Assembly: GCA_015491145.1 (NCBI GenBank)
Contig: WFWM01000010.1
Location: forward strand, 1-12,293
DNA length: 12,293 bases
Source of the DNA: Patescibacteria group bacterium
GTDB taxonomy: Bacteria > Patescibacteriota > Minisyncoccia > Phycocordibacterales > UBA12088
Reading direction: 5' to 3'
Position numbers and translations under genes: made by a program. The stretch's first letter is position 1; each line of letters begins with the position of its first letter. Positions 1-6,688 of the stretch are shown one piece after another. Below the pieces are notes generated by a model. That model made no database searches. It saw only the letters and a list, made by a program, of their open reading frames with translations, and had not been told where the DNA came from.

Positions 1-2200
1 GCACCGCAACCGGGTCTCTGCTCGATCGGAGCACCTCCAGCACGCGCCCTTCCCTCCCGCGTATGAGTGCGCGAAGGATTGCTGCCTCGGCGCTGAGCGG
101 CACTGTCTCCTGCTCCTTCGCCGCCTGAAGAATGAGCGAACGCAGGGCATCACCGCCTTCTCTTTCCTCCTGCTGGGCAGGTTCGCTTTTACCTTCCCCA
201 CCATTGTGCCGCTGTGAGGCGGCGCCGTCTCCCGATTCCAATCGCTCCTCGTCTGCCGTACCCATCTGGATTGTGGCGAGGAGGAGTGCCTGAATGCGAT
301 CGCGGTTGAGCGGAATCCAACCGTCCTCCGGTTCGTAGAGTTTCTTGGCCGCCTCTACCACATCGGCAAGGAGCTGTCGAGCCTTGGTTGGGTCCTCCTG
401 CGCGCGCTCGATAATCTTTCGTAGCCCCTCGGGAGAGATAATGACGCGAGCGTTCTGGGCTTCCTCCTCGAGGAAACGGAGTAGTGTCTCATCTTCTTGC
501 TCTGATGCGGTGTCTGTCGATGGTGGGACAGGATGGTTTGCTGCCATAGACGGGTGATCTACGGATAATGCGTGGTCCGCTTCCTCCCCAGGAACCGGCG
601 AGGCAAGTGGCGGTTGGGAGGCACCTCCTGCCGGCTCACGAGAGGATGCGCTGGGCTCCGACATGGGCTCGGCAGGAGGCTGGAGCCATCGGGCGAGAAT
701 CCTCCACCCCTCTCTCCTGATGAGCCAGTAGGCAATGGCAAAAGAAATGCCGAGCAAGAAGAGCCAGACGAGGAGCGCCAGCGCCGGCTGCATCACCACC
801 CCCGTATAGGGGATTTGTGTGAGGTACACATAGCCGAGCGGTTCCTCCTTCGGCGGTTCGCGAAATGTGACTGCCGAAAGCTCGATGCGGGGCTGGTCAT
901 AACCCCCTCCACAGCCAGCGCAGGGAGGTGCCACCACCGAGACTTTCGCGGAGCACTGCACGGTGCCCCCCGGCCCCGAGAAGGTGCCGATATATTCCTG
1001 CGTTTTCGTTGGAACAAACGCGATGCTGCCGGTCGCTGCAACCGTTCCAATATCGGGCTGGATTGTCCCGCTCGTTACCCCCAAGGCACTCCACTGCAGC
1101 GTCACCTTGGTTCCCTCTCCCGCTCGCACCTCTGCTGGCGTGATTGACATTGTGCAGACAGGGGTTTGCGGTTGGGTAATTCGTTTGAGCGCCGCACACA
1201 GCGGCACCACGCTGTTGGGAGAAGAGGTATCCGGATAGGCTGCGTGCACCGCCTCCAGCGATCGCACAGGGGCAGACATCGCGAGCGAGGTTTCCACTAC
1301 TACCGAAACCGTGTCTTCAGCGTCGGGTATGTCAGGGGTGGGAGAGGTAGACGCCACCTCCGAACCATTCTCTGCAAGGAGCGAGAGGAACCATTGCTCC
1401 CTCGGCTGCGAGGGGTTTGCCTGCGCACTGTGGTCATCGAACGAAGCGAGCTTCACCTCATAGGTGCCCTCGGGGAGGGATTCTGCAAGTTCCACACGCT
1501 TGCGCGCCCCTTCTTTCGACACATCAGATCGAAGCTTCTCCGACGGGTTTGGAAATGCTACCACGACACCGTCCGCTTCGGTGAAGGGGCACACAGGCGG
1601 CGGCGTTGTAATACGATCAAACGCAATGCAGCGCACATGCACCGAGTTCGGGTACTTCGAGGGATCTGCAGGATGAAGGACATGCTGGGCTACCACCCGC
1701 ACCACCTTCCTTGCAAGCGCGGCACCCTCTGCAAATGTGCCCTGAGCATCCGCAAAGGTCACACCGTCGCGAAGGTCCTCGGTGGGGCCGAAACGGGCAA
1801 CGAGCGACCCCGCCGCATCATACAAAAGGAGGTTCCACTGCTCCTGCCGCTGCCGCTCCGCAGGTTCGGCCTCTCGCCCCTCGTAGCCGTCGTAGGAGTA
1901 GTAGGAAATAGTGTAGCGGCCCGGTGGTAAAGAAACGTTTCGATCTCGCTGCGTCGGCCCAATAGAAGCAATGAGCCCGTTGGTTGCCGCATCGGTGCCA
2001 AAATCAACAATGGTTCTCCCCTCTTTCGGAGGAAACGGACAATCCGGCACGGTCGCCGGTCCTGCCGCACGCACTGGTGCAACCCTTCCTCCAAGAGCAA
2101 GCACCGCTGCCGCAAGCAGCATCCCTGCTGCTACAACCGCATTGCGACCATTTCGCTGCACCGCATTTTTCTCGTTTTGCATTCCCAACACCGATTGCAT
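1..2200 (-). CDS. Large membrane-anchored surface protein with Ig-like domain and IPYTG motif (3' end outside window)
   Basis: One frame stays open for 733 codons from ATG 2200 to the left edge, so the C-terminus is missing. Start 2200 lies 6 bp after the sortase stop; ATG 2182 is the in-frame alternative, and neither has a clear ribosome site. Visible parts, in order: hydrophobic signal segment at residues 20-37 with an A-x-A-like site near 43-46; two divergent repeats (54-198 and 204-342), each with a C-P-F start, an L-P-x-G-x-Y strand and an E-Q-W motif; a bacterial Ig-like domain (349-423) with Cys349 and Cys416; Cys-Gly-rich linker (427-434); motif I463-P-Y-T-G467; membrane helix 473-494 followed by Arg-Arg; then at least 240 residues with a Pro/Ser/Glu-rich linker and charged helical stretches (about 560-640). 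Topology suggests ectodomain outside and tail inside. It is co-oriented with the sortase, so it may be that enzyme's substrate; this is inference. I do not recognise a named family for the whole protein. Confidence 0.85.
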   Translation of the reverse strand, partial: MQSVLGMQNEKNAVQRNGRNAVVAAGMLLAAAVLALGGRVAPVRAAGPATVPDCPFPPKEGRTIVDFGTDAATNGLIASIGPTQRDRNVSLPPGRYTISYYSYDGYEGREAEPAERQRQEQWNLLLYDAAGSLVARFGPTEDLRDGVTFADAQGTFAEGAALARKVVRVVAQHVLHPADPSKYPNSVHVRCIAFDRITTPPPVCPFTEADGVVVAFPNPSEKLRSDVSKEGARKRVELAESLPEGTYEVKLASFDDHSAQANPSQPREQWFLSLLAENGSEVASTSPTPDIPDAEDTVSVVVETSLAMSAPVRSLEAVHAAYPDTSSPNSVVPLCAALKRITQPQTPVCTMSITPAEVRAGEGTKVTLQWSALGVTSGTIQPDIGTVAATGSIAFVPTKTQEYIGTFSGPGGTVQCSAKVSVVAPPCAGCGGGYDQPRIELSAVTFREPPKEEPLGYVYLTQIPYTGVVMQPALALLVWLFLLGISFAIAYWLIRREGWRILARWLQPPAEPMSEPSASSREPAGGASQPPLASPVPGEEADHALSVDHPSMAANHPVPPSTDTASEQEDETLLRFLEEEAQNARVIISPEGLRKIIERAQEDPTKARQLLADVVEAAKKLYEPEDGWIPLNRDRIQALLLATIQMGTADEERLESGDGAASQRHNGGEGKSEPAQQEEREGGDALRSLILQAAKEQETVPLSAEAAILRALIRGREGRVLEVLRSSRDPVAV
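800..814 (-). other. LPXTG-like I-P-Y-T-G motif before the membrane helix
   Basis: Codons ATC CCC TAT ACG GGG encode I463-P-Y-T-G467 of the surface protein. A hydrophobic helix (473-494) and Arg495-Arg496 follow at once, which is the order of a cell-wall sorting signal. Unlike a classical signal it is internal: at least 237 residues follow the Arg pair. Sortase recognition is inferred from the motif shape and the neighbouring sortase gene. Confidence 0.5.
1175..2041 (-). repeat. Divergent tandem duplication inside the surface protein ectodomain
   Basis: Residues 54-198 (nucleotides 2041-1607) and 204-342 (1591-1175) align by eye. Shared landmarks are C-P-F at 54 and 204, L-P-P-G-R-Y (91-96) against L-P-E-G-T-Y (242-247), Y-S-Y-D (101-104) against A-S-F-D (252-255), Q-E-Q-W-N-L-L-L (119-126) against R-E-Q-W-F-L-S-L (267-274), G-P-T-E-D-L (138-143) against S-P-T-P-D-I (286-291), and P-N-S-V followed within four residues by Cys and then a Arg-Ile-Thr end (184-198 and 328-342). 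The copies are old, with no obvious nucleotide repeat left. Confidence 0.7.
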
Positions 2201-2206
2201 ACACCA

Positions 2207-2995
2207 CTATGAAGTATGCTCCACCGCAGCGCCCTGCGGGAGGCTGTGGACGGCAAAGCGCCCCACAAAGGCGGCTTCCACAATATAGCGCTCTTCCTTC
2301 GCTCCCAGCGTGTTGCAGGTGATGAGTACGAGGCGCTTTCCGCCCGGTTGGAGTGCAATGCGGGTACCATCCACGAGCGCAAGCCGGACGCGTCGCACCC
2401 GATACACCTCCTCCCAACCTCCTCCACGGATACGGACCTCATCTCCCGGCACAAGGGTATGGATGCGGTTGAAGATCTTGAAATTCGGGTTAAGCACCAC
2501 CGGTCGGTTGCTTGAATGCCCAAAGAGAATCATTGTCCCACCTTCTCCCATTCGTGCCGAATTCGGGTAGCGCACCACACCCGACAGGAGCGCCTGCTCC
2601 AGCACGGCAATGCGGGAAGAGGCGGGGTTGCGCACCGGAGCAACGAGGCCGATCGACGGAATAAGGAGCTGTTCCGGTAGAGTAACAGGAGGCTTCACAG
2701 TTGCGCGGTCCCGCTGCTTTTGCTGGGAAAGCGCGTCTTTTACTTGGGTGCCGACCGCGTCACCATCTTTTGCGCCTTGGTCCGTATCCTCCCGCGCCCA
2801 CACCCTAGCAGGAACAGTCCTTCGATTGAATCCAGCTGCGTCTGCTGCCACCCCCGCTGCTGCGGTTTGCTCACGCGCAGGCTCCGGCTCGATGCCGAAG
2901 GCAGTGAGCGCCCCTGCGAGAGTGAAAAAAATGGTGAACCCAGTGATGGTGATAAGAATGCCTTGCATACCACGCCATTCCTGTACTAACCGCAA
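2207..2995 (-). CDS. Sortase family transpeptidase, membrane anchored
   Basis: Sortases cut a short motif in secreted proteins and join the carbonyl to an amine nucleophile on the outer face of the membrane. This 262-residue protein has a membrane segment at about 12-34, a charged low-complexity stalk (36-105), then the catalytic barrel starting with the typical L-L-I-P-S-I-G-L strand (110-117). The catalytic triad is visible: His160 in F-G-H-S, Cys227 in L-I-T-C-N-T, Arg236 in E-E-R-Y. Class cannot be fixed by eye; the short barrel and T-C-N-T pattern resemble D/E-type enzymes. The chosen start is TTG 2995, which puts Arg and Lys-free but Arg-containing residues ahead of the helix; ATG 2968 (AGGA 10 nt upstream) is a real alternative. 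It has its own promoter and is first in an operon with the surface protein, 6 bp downstream. Confidence 0.9.
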   Translation of the reverse strand: MRLVQEWRGMQGILITITGFTIFFTLAGALTAFGIEPEPAREQTAAAGVAADAAGFNRRTVPARVWAREDTDQGAKDGDAVGTQVKDALSQQKQRDRATVKPPVTLPEQLLIPSIGLVAPVRNPASSRIAVLEQALLSGVVRYPNSARMGEGGTMILFGHSSNRPVVLNPNFKIFNRIHTLVPGDEVRIRGGGWEEVYRVRRVRLALVDGTRIALQPGGKRLVLITCNTLGAKEERYIVEAAFVGRFAVHSLPQGAAVEHTS

Positions 2996-3052
2996 CTGCC
3001 GCCATCGCGCTGCGAGATGCTCCTCTACCGACCTGTGCGCAGAGCGCTTGCG

Positions 3053-3081
3053 AAACTACCACAAACAAAACAGGAAGTCAA
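3053..3081 (-). promoter_or_regulatory. Sigma70-type promoter of the sortase operon
   Basis: On the minus strand TTGACT (3081-3076) is followed after 17 nt by TAGTTT (3058-3053), with TGG just before the -10 (extended -10). The predicted start near 3046 lies about 50 nt before TTG 2995. The -10 is a weak match; the -35 matches 5 of 6. Confidence 0.5.
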
Positions 3082-3099
3082 GCAAGACTCGCGCATTGG

Positions 3100-3128
3100 T
3101 TGACAGGCGTTCCCTCTTGTGATATTTT
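3100..3128 (+). promoter_or_regulatory. Sigma70-type promoter of the CARDB-protein gene
   Basis: A perfect TTGACA (3100-3105) is separated by 17 nt from TATTTT (3123-3128), with TGA before the -10 as an extended element. The predicted start is near 3135. This argues against any start codon at 3119, which would lie inside the promoter, and supports ATG 3194. The -35 boxes of the two divergent promoters are only 18 bp apart. Confidence 0.65.
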
Positions 3129-3164
3129 GCTATCATACCGTACCCTCACAGCTGATAGTCTTTT

Positions 3165-3188
3165 ACTCGTTTTCTCGTTTTCTCGTTA
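3165..3188 (+). repeat. Three 8-bp tandem units in the leader of the CARDB-protein gene
   Basis: The units actcgttt, tctcgttt and tctcgtta lie head to tail and end 5 nt before ATG 3194. The region is pyrimidine-rich and contains no purine-rich ribosome site, so it occupies the place where a Shine-Dalgarno would be. A role as a U-rich S1-binding leader is possible but not shown. Confidence 0.55.
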
Positions 3189-3193
3189 CTCAT

Positions 3194-4300
3194 ATGTCGT
3201 CGCAACCTGCACCTTCCCAACAAGCAAACCGCATCCAGCCGCCAACCTCGTGGTGGGCGGTGCTTGCGCTCGCTGCCGCCCTTGCGGTGCTCTTCCTTCT
3301 CGCAGGGTTTGCCCTCATCAACGCGCCGGCAGCATGGCGCGCGATGCAAGCTGCAGCGGTTTCGCTGAGTGCCCAGTTCTACCCCGCTTCCGGGGACCGC
3401 GCCTCGTTCACTGTCCGTCCATCAGCGCCGCTCGTGCAGTCAGGAGAGCCGTTCTCCCTCTATTGGGAGTACCAGCCGAACACTGCCGGATCCTTTTCCG
3501 TGCAGTTCCCCTGCAGAGAAGGGATTGCGGTCTACCTGCCAAATACGCTCGGTGTTTACACTCCCGCGCCGTGTGGAAAGGCGATTGCGCTTTCTTCCAA
3601 CCGGTCCAGCGTGCGCCTCATCGTGGTGAGCGAGGGATCTGCTCCCTACCGGGATATCCCTTTCACGATTTCCTTCACGCCTAACGGGTCAGAGGAACCC
3701 GTCGCGCAAGGTTCCGCGATCGTTACGGTGGCATCCCGAACAGGCGCCCCAATCGCTGCTCCTTCCGAACGCCCCACCCCTCCCTCCACGACAGCTTCGC
3801 CCCAACAACCAGCAGGACGCCGCGTGGCGCCAAGGCCGCAACGGCAGGAGCAGAGGGGGGTGGCGCAGACTCAGCGTTTTGCCCTCCCTACTTCTCAGTC
3901 GAACACTTCCCCTTCGCGCGGGAAGCCTAACCTTGTCGTCTACCCGCTTGCCGTGGGGTACATTGACGCGGATACGAACGCTTTCGTCGCCACCACTTCG
4001 CCCCTTTCCCCCTCGCAACGGGTTGCGGTGCGCTTCCAGGTGAAGAATGAGGGAGGCACCACAACTCCTCAGTGGCGTTTTGCCGCTGTGCTCCCAACGG
4101 TGCCGCCGGCAATCTTTCGTTCGCCGTTGCAGCAGCCGCTTGCGCCGGGCGACCGTATCGAATTCACGCTCGCTTTCGATAAGGTGCGCTCCGGCACATC
4201 GTCGGTTTCCGTCCGTATCAATGTAGATCCAGACAACAAGGTTCGAGAAACCAATGAGGGAGACAATTTGGCAACACTCTCCCTCCCAATCCAGCAGTAG
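3194..4300 (+). CDS. Membrane-anchored extracellular protein with C-terminal CARDB domain
   Basis: A 368-residue protein. It has a short N-terminal cytoplasmic stretch, one membrane helix at about 20-42, a beta-rich domain (about 70-185) with two Cys residues that could pair, a Pro/Ser/Gln/Arg-rich linker (about 186-245), and a C-terminal domain (about 246-366). That last domain carries the CARDB signature: N-L-V-V near its start, V-K-N-E-G in the middle, and D-P-D-N-K-V-x-E-T-N-E-G-D-N near the end. CARDB (cell-adhesion-related domain of bacteria) is an Ig-like fold found in secreted proteins. Expected location is outside the membrane, anchored by the helix. ATG 3194 is chosen because the promoter at 3100-3128 rules out the longer frame. 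It is transcribed divergently from the sortase; no LPXTG-like motif is visible in it. Exact role unknown. Confidence 0.85.
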   Translation: MSSQPAPSQQANRIQPPTSWWAVLALAAALAVLFLLAGFALINAPAAWRAMQAAAVSLSAQFYPASGDRASFTVRPSAPLVQSGEPFSLYWEYQPNTAGSFSVQFPCREGIAVYLPNTLGVYTPAPCGKAIALSSNRSSVRLIVVSEGSAPYRDIPFTISFTPNGSEEPVAQGSAIVTVASRTGAPIAAPSERPTPPSTTASPQQPAGRRVAPRPQRQEQRGVAQTQRFALPTSQSNTSPSRGKPNLVVYPLAVGYIDADTNAFVATTSPLSPSQRVAVRFQVKNEGGTTTPQWRFAAVLPTVPPAIFRSPLQQPLAPGDRIEFTLAFDKVRSGTSSVSVRINVDPDNKVRETNEGDNLATLSLPIQQ

Positions 4301-4329
4301 CCCCCTTCTCAAGCGCGCGCACCGGCGAG

Positions 4330-6483
4330 TTACACATCAATTTCTGCAAGCTTCGCGTTGCTCTGAATGAAGTTCTTGCGACTCGCCACATCGCTCCCCA
4401 TCAAAATCTCGAAGAGTGCATCAGCAGCCCGCGCATCTTCAATGGTGACCTGCTTGAGGGTGCGGCGAGCGGGGTCCATCGTTGTCTCCCACAACTCTTC
4501 GTAGTTCATCTCGCCGAGCCCCTTGTAGCGCTGGATAGACACCTTTGGCGTCCGTCCGTGCTCCTGCGCTTCCGTTGCCTCCCCCCCTCCCTCCGCAACT
4601 TCTGCCGTGGCAGACCCTTCCTCTTTCTCCTCTATCTCTTCTCCCATCTCTCGAGCTACCTCCTGCGGCACACCGAGTTCCTCGAGCACTCGAAACTTTT
4701 CCTCTTCAGAGTATGCGTAGCGAACCTCCTTCCCTTTCGTGATCTTATACAGCGGTGGCTGGGCAATGTAGAGGTGGCCCGCTTCAATGAGTTGAGGGAG
4801 GTACCGATAGAACAAGGTGAGGAACAGGGTGCGTATGTGGGCGCCATCGACATCAGCGTCGGTCGCAATAATGATTTTGTGGTAGCGAAGTTTACTGATA
4901 TCGAATGTCTCGCCAATGCCGGTGCCAAGCGCAACGAGGAGCTCCCGAATTCCACGCGCACTCACAATTTTGTCGAGTCGGGCCTTTTCCACATTGAGAA
5001 TCTTCCCCCACATTGGGAGCACCGCCTGCGTCCGCCGGTCTCTCCCCTGCTTCGCTGACCCGCCGGCGGAATCTCCCTCGACGATGAAGAGCTCTGCCTC
5101 GTCGGCACGCTTCGTCTGGCAATCGGCAAGCTTGCCCGGCAGGGTCATCCCTTCGAGCGCGCCCTTGCGGAGGATGGAGTCTTTCGCTGCTTTTGCTGCT
5201 TTCCGCGCGCGCATTGCAAGCATCGCCTTCTCGATGATGGCGCGTGCGTCATTGGGGTGTTCCTCGAGAAAGGTATCGAACGCCTTGGCAAACACCGTCT
5301 CTACGGCGCTGCGCGCTTCCACTGACCCAAGCTTTGCCTTTGTCTGCCCCTCAAACTGAATATTCTCGAGCAGTACCGACACCGCTGCTGTGAGCCCTTC
5401 CAGCACATCATCTCCGCTCAAGTTCTCGTCCTTTTCCTTGAGCAGATTGTTGCGTCGCGCGTAGGCATTGAGTGTTCGGGTGAGCGCAGTTTTGAAACCG
5501 GTGATGTGGGTACCACCTTCGGGATTGTAGATGCTGTTGGCAAATCCCAGAATGCGGGACGCAATATCATCGACATACTGCAGCGCAATTGCCACATCCA
5601 CACCATCCACCTCCTCCCGCACGAAGAAGATGGTGGGGTGCACCGGTTTGCTGTGACGGTTAAGAGTTCGAATCATCGAACGGAGTCCCCCTTCGAAGGA
5701 AAAGGCGAGCGTCGGGGCATCAAGCCGAAGGCTGTGCACCCAGTACACGCCTTGCTTTGCAAGGGCGGCAGCTGAAAGCGATTGCTCTGGCAGCGCGCGC
5801 GCATCAATAATACGGATTCGCAAACGAGGCACAAGGAACGCCTGTTGCCGAAGGTGATCTACGATTTTCTTCCACGAGAATTGAATGGTGGGGAAGATTT
5901 CCGGATCCGGCTCAAAGAGCACGATGGTACCGTGGCGCTCAGAAGCGCCGATCCGCTTCACCGCAGCACGCGGCTTGCCGCGATCATACTCCTGCACAAA
6001 CCTCCCTCCGTCGCGGTGCACCTCCGCATAGAGGTAGGTTGACAGTGCATTCACCACAGAGACCCCAACCCCGTGGAGACCGCCTGCAACCTTGTAGCCT
6101 CCCCCGCCAAATTTGCCGCCGGCATGGAGGGTTGTCATTATCGTCTCGAGTGCGGAGACCTTCGTCTGGCGGTGGACTTCCACAGGAATCCCTCGCCCAT
6201 CGTCAGCCACGCGCACCCGATTTCCCGGCAGGAGTGCCACCTCAATCTCACTCGCATAGCCGGCCATTGCCTCATCGCGCGCATTGTCAAATACTTCCCA
6301 GATGAGGTGGTGGAGCCCTTCAAGCCCTGTCGTGCCAATGTACATCCCCGGCCGCTTCCGAACCGGCTCAAGCCCCTCCAGCACCTGAATCGCATCTGCC
6401 CCGTAAGAGCTGGAAGGCAGCTGTTTGGGAGAAGCGGGTGGTTGGTCTGTATGAGAAGAACGGGTCTTGCGAGGCTTCGGCAT
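4330..6483 (-). CDS. gyrB: DNA gyrase / type IIA topoisomerase subunit B
   Basis: ATPase and TOPRIM subunit of gyrase, which introduces negative supercoils together with GyrA. The 717-residue product (family usually 630-800) begins with a 25-residue polar tail, then the GHKL ATPase: R-P-G-M-Y-I-G (44-50), catalytic Glu63 and Mg-binding Asn67 in E-V-F-D-N-A-R-D-E-A, D94-D-G-R-G-I-P, and G-G-L-H-G-V-G. The TOPRIM domain has E469-G-D-S-A-G-G and T-D-A-D-V-D-G-A-H (about 540-550). The C-terminal R-Y-K-G-L-G-E-M-N and T-x-M-D-P motifs are present. An acidic low-complexity stretch rich in Glu lies at about 608-643. ATG 6483 is chosen because a promoter at 6529-6537 lies inside the longer frame that starts at 6606 and because family homology starts later. 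ParE is the alternative; no gyrA or parC is nearby. It converges with the CARDB gene, 29 bp apart, with no clear terminator. Confidence 0.93.
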   Translation of the reverse strand: MPKPRKTRSSHTDQPPASPKQLPSSSYGADAIQVLEGLEPVRKRPGMYIGTTGLEGLHHLIWEVFDNARDEAMAGYASEIEVALLPGNRVRVADDGRGIPVEVHRQTKVSALETIMTTLHAGGKFGGGGYKVAGGLHGVGVSVVNALSTYLYAEVHRDGGRFVQEYDRGKPRAAVKRIGASERHGTIVLFEPDPEIFPTIQFSWKKIVDHLRQQAFLVPRLRIRIIDARALPEQSLSAAALAKQGVYWVHSLRLDAPTLAFSFEGGLRSMIRTLNRHSKPVHPTIFFVREEVDGVDVAIALQYVDDIASRILGFANSIYNPEGGTHITGFKTALTRTLNAYARRNNLLKEKDENLSGDDVLEGLTAAVSVLLENIQFEGQTKAKLGSVEARSAVETVFAKAFDTFLEEHPNDARAIIEKAMLAMRARKAAKAAKDSILRKGALEGMTLPGKLADCQTKRADEAELFIVEGDSAGGSAKQGRDRRTQAVLPMWGKILNVEKARLDKIVSARGIRELLVALGTGIGETFDISKLRYHKIIIATDADVDGAHIRTLFLTLFYRYLPQLIEAGHLYIAQPPLYKITKGKEVRYAYSEEEKFRVLEELGVPQEVAREMGEEIEEKEEGSATAEVAEGGGEATEAQEHGRTPKVSIQRYKGLGEMNYEELWETTMDPARRTLKQVTIEDARAADALFEILMGSDVASRKNFIQSNAKLAEIDV

Positions 6484-6528
6484 ACACCAAGACAAAGCAT
6501 TCGCTGCGTCCGCACGCGCCTTCAGAAC

Positions 6529-6537
6529 ATTGTACCA
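6529..6537 (-). promoter_or_regulatory. Extended -10 promoter of gyrB
   Basis: The minus strand reads TGG-TACAAT (6537-6529), a 5-of-6 -10 with the extended TGn element. No good -35 is seen at 16-18 nt. The predicted start near 6522 gives a leader of about 40 nt before ATG 6483. Confidence 0.5.
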
Positions 6538-6569
6538 TAGGATCCATCCCTCTGCATATCGGGGGCGCT

Positions 6570-6598
6570 TTGACTTTCTGATGCCTCTACGGTAGTGT
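6570..6598 (+). promoter_or_regulatory. Candidate promoter of the S1 gene
   Basis: TTGACT (6570-6575) is followed after 17 nt by TAGTGT (6593-6598). The -10 is weak. The predicted start near 6605 leaves a leader of about 84 nt, which holds the palindrome ggggcccc near 6623-6630 but no ribosome site before ATG 6689. The spacer 6484-6688 thus serves both gyrB and the S1 gene. Confidence 0.35.
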
Positions 6599-6688
6599 GG
6601 GAACACCCGATATTAGTAGGGGGCCCCTTGGCTAACCACGCTCACTCAGCGAGAGAGGGCGTGTCCTTGTGGGCTCACAATTGTTGGT

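Noticed and set aside
572..1930. Plus-strand frames of 191 and 254 codons over the left region
   Set aside because: Both are Arg/His-rich shadows of the minus-strand surface protein, whose frame is continuous and has recognisable domains.
3119..3193. Longer start of the CARDB protein at 3119
   Set aside because: The proposed start lies between the -35 and -10 of a strong promoter and so could not be transcribed from it.
4301..4329. Terminator between the convergent CARDB gene and gyrB
   Set aside because: The 29-bp spacer has GC-rich sequence but no stem-loop with a T tract in either direction.
6484..6606. N-terminal extension of GyrB to 6606
   Set aside because: It contains the likely promoter (6529-6537), has no family homology, and is followed by a good ATG at 6483.
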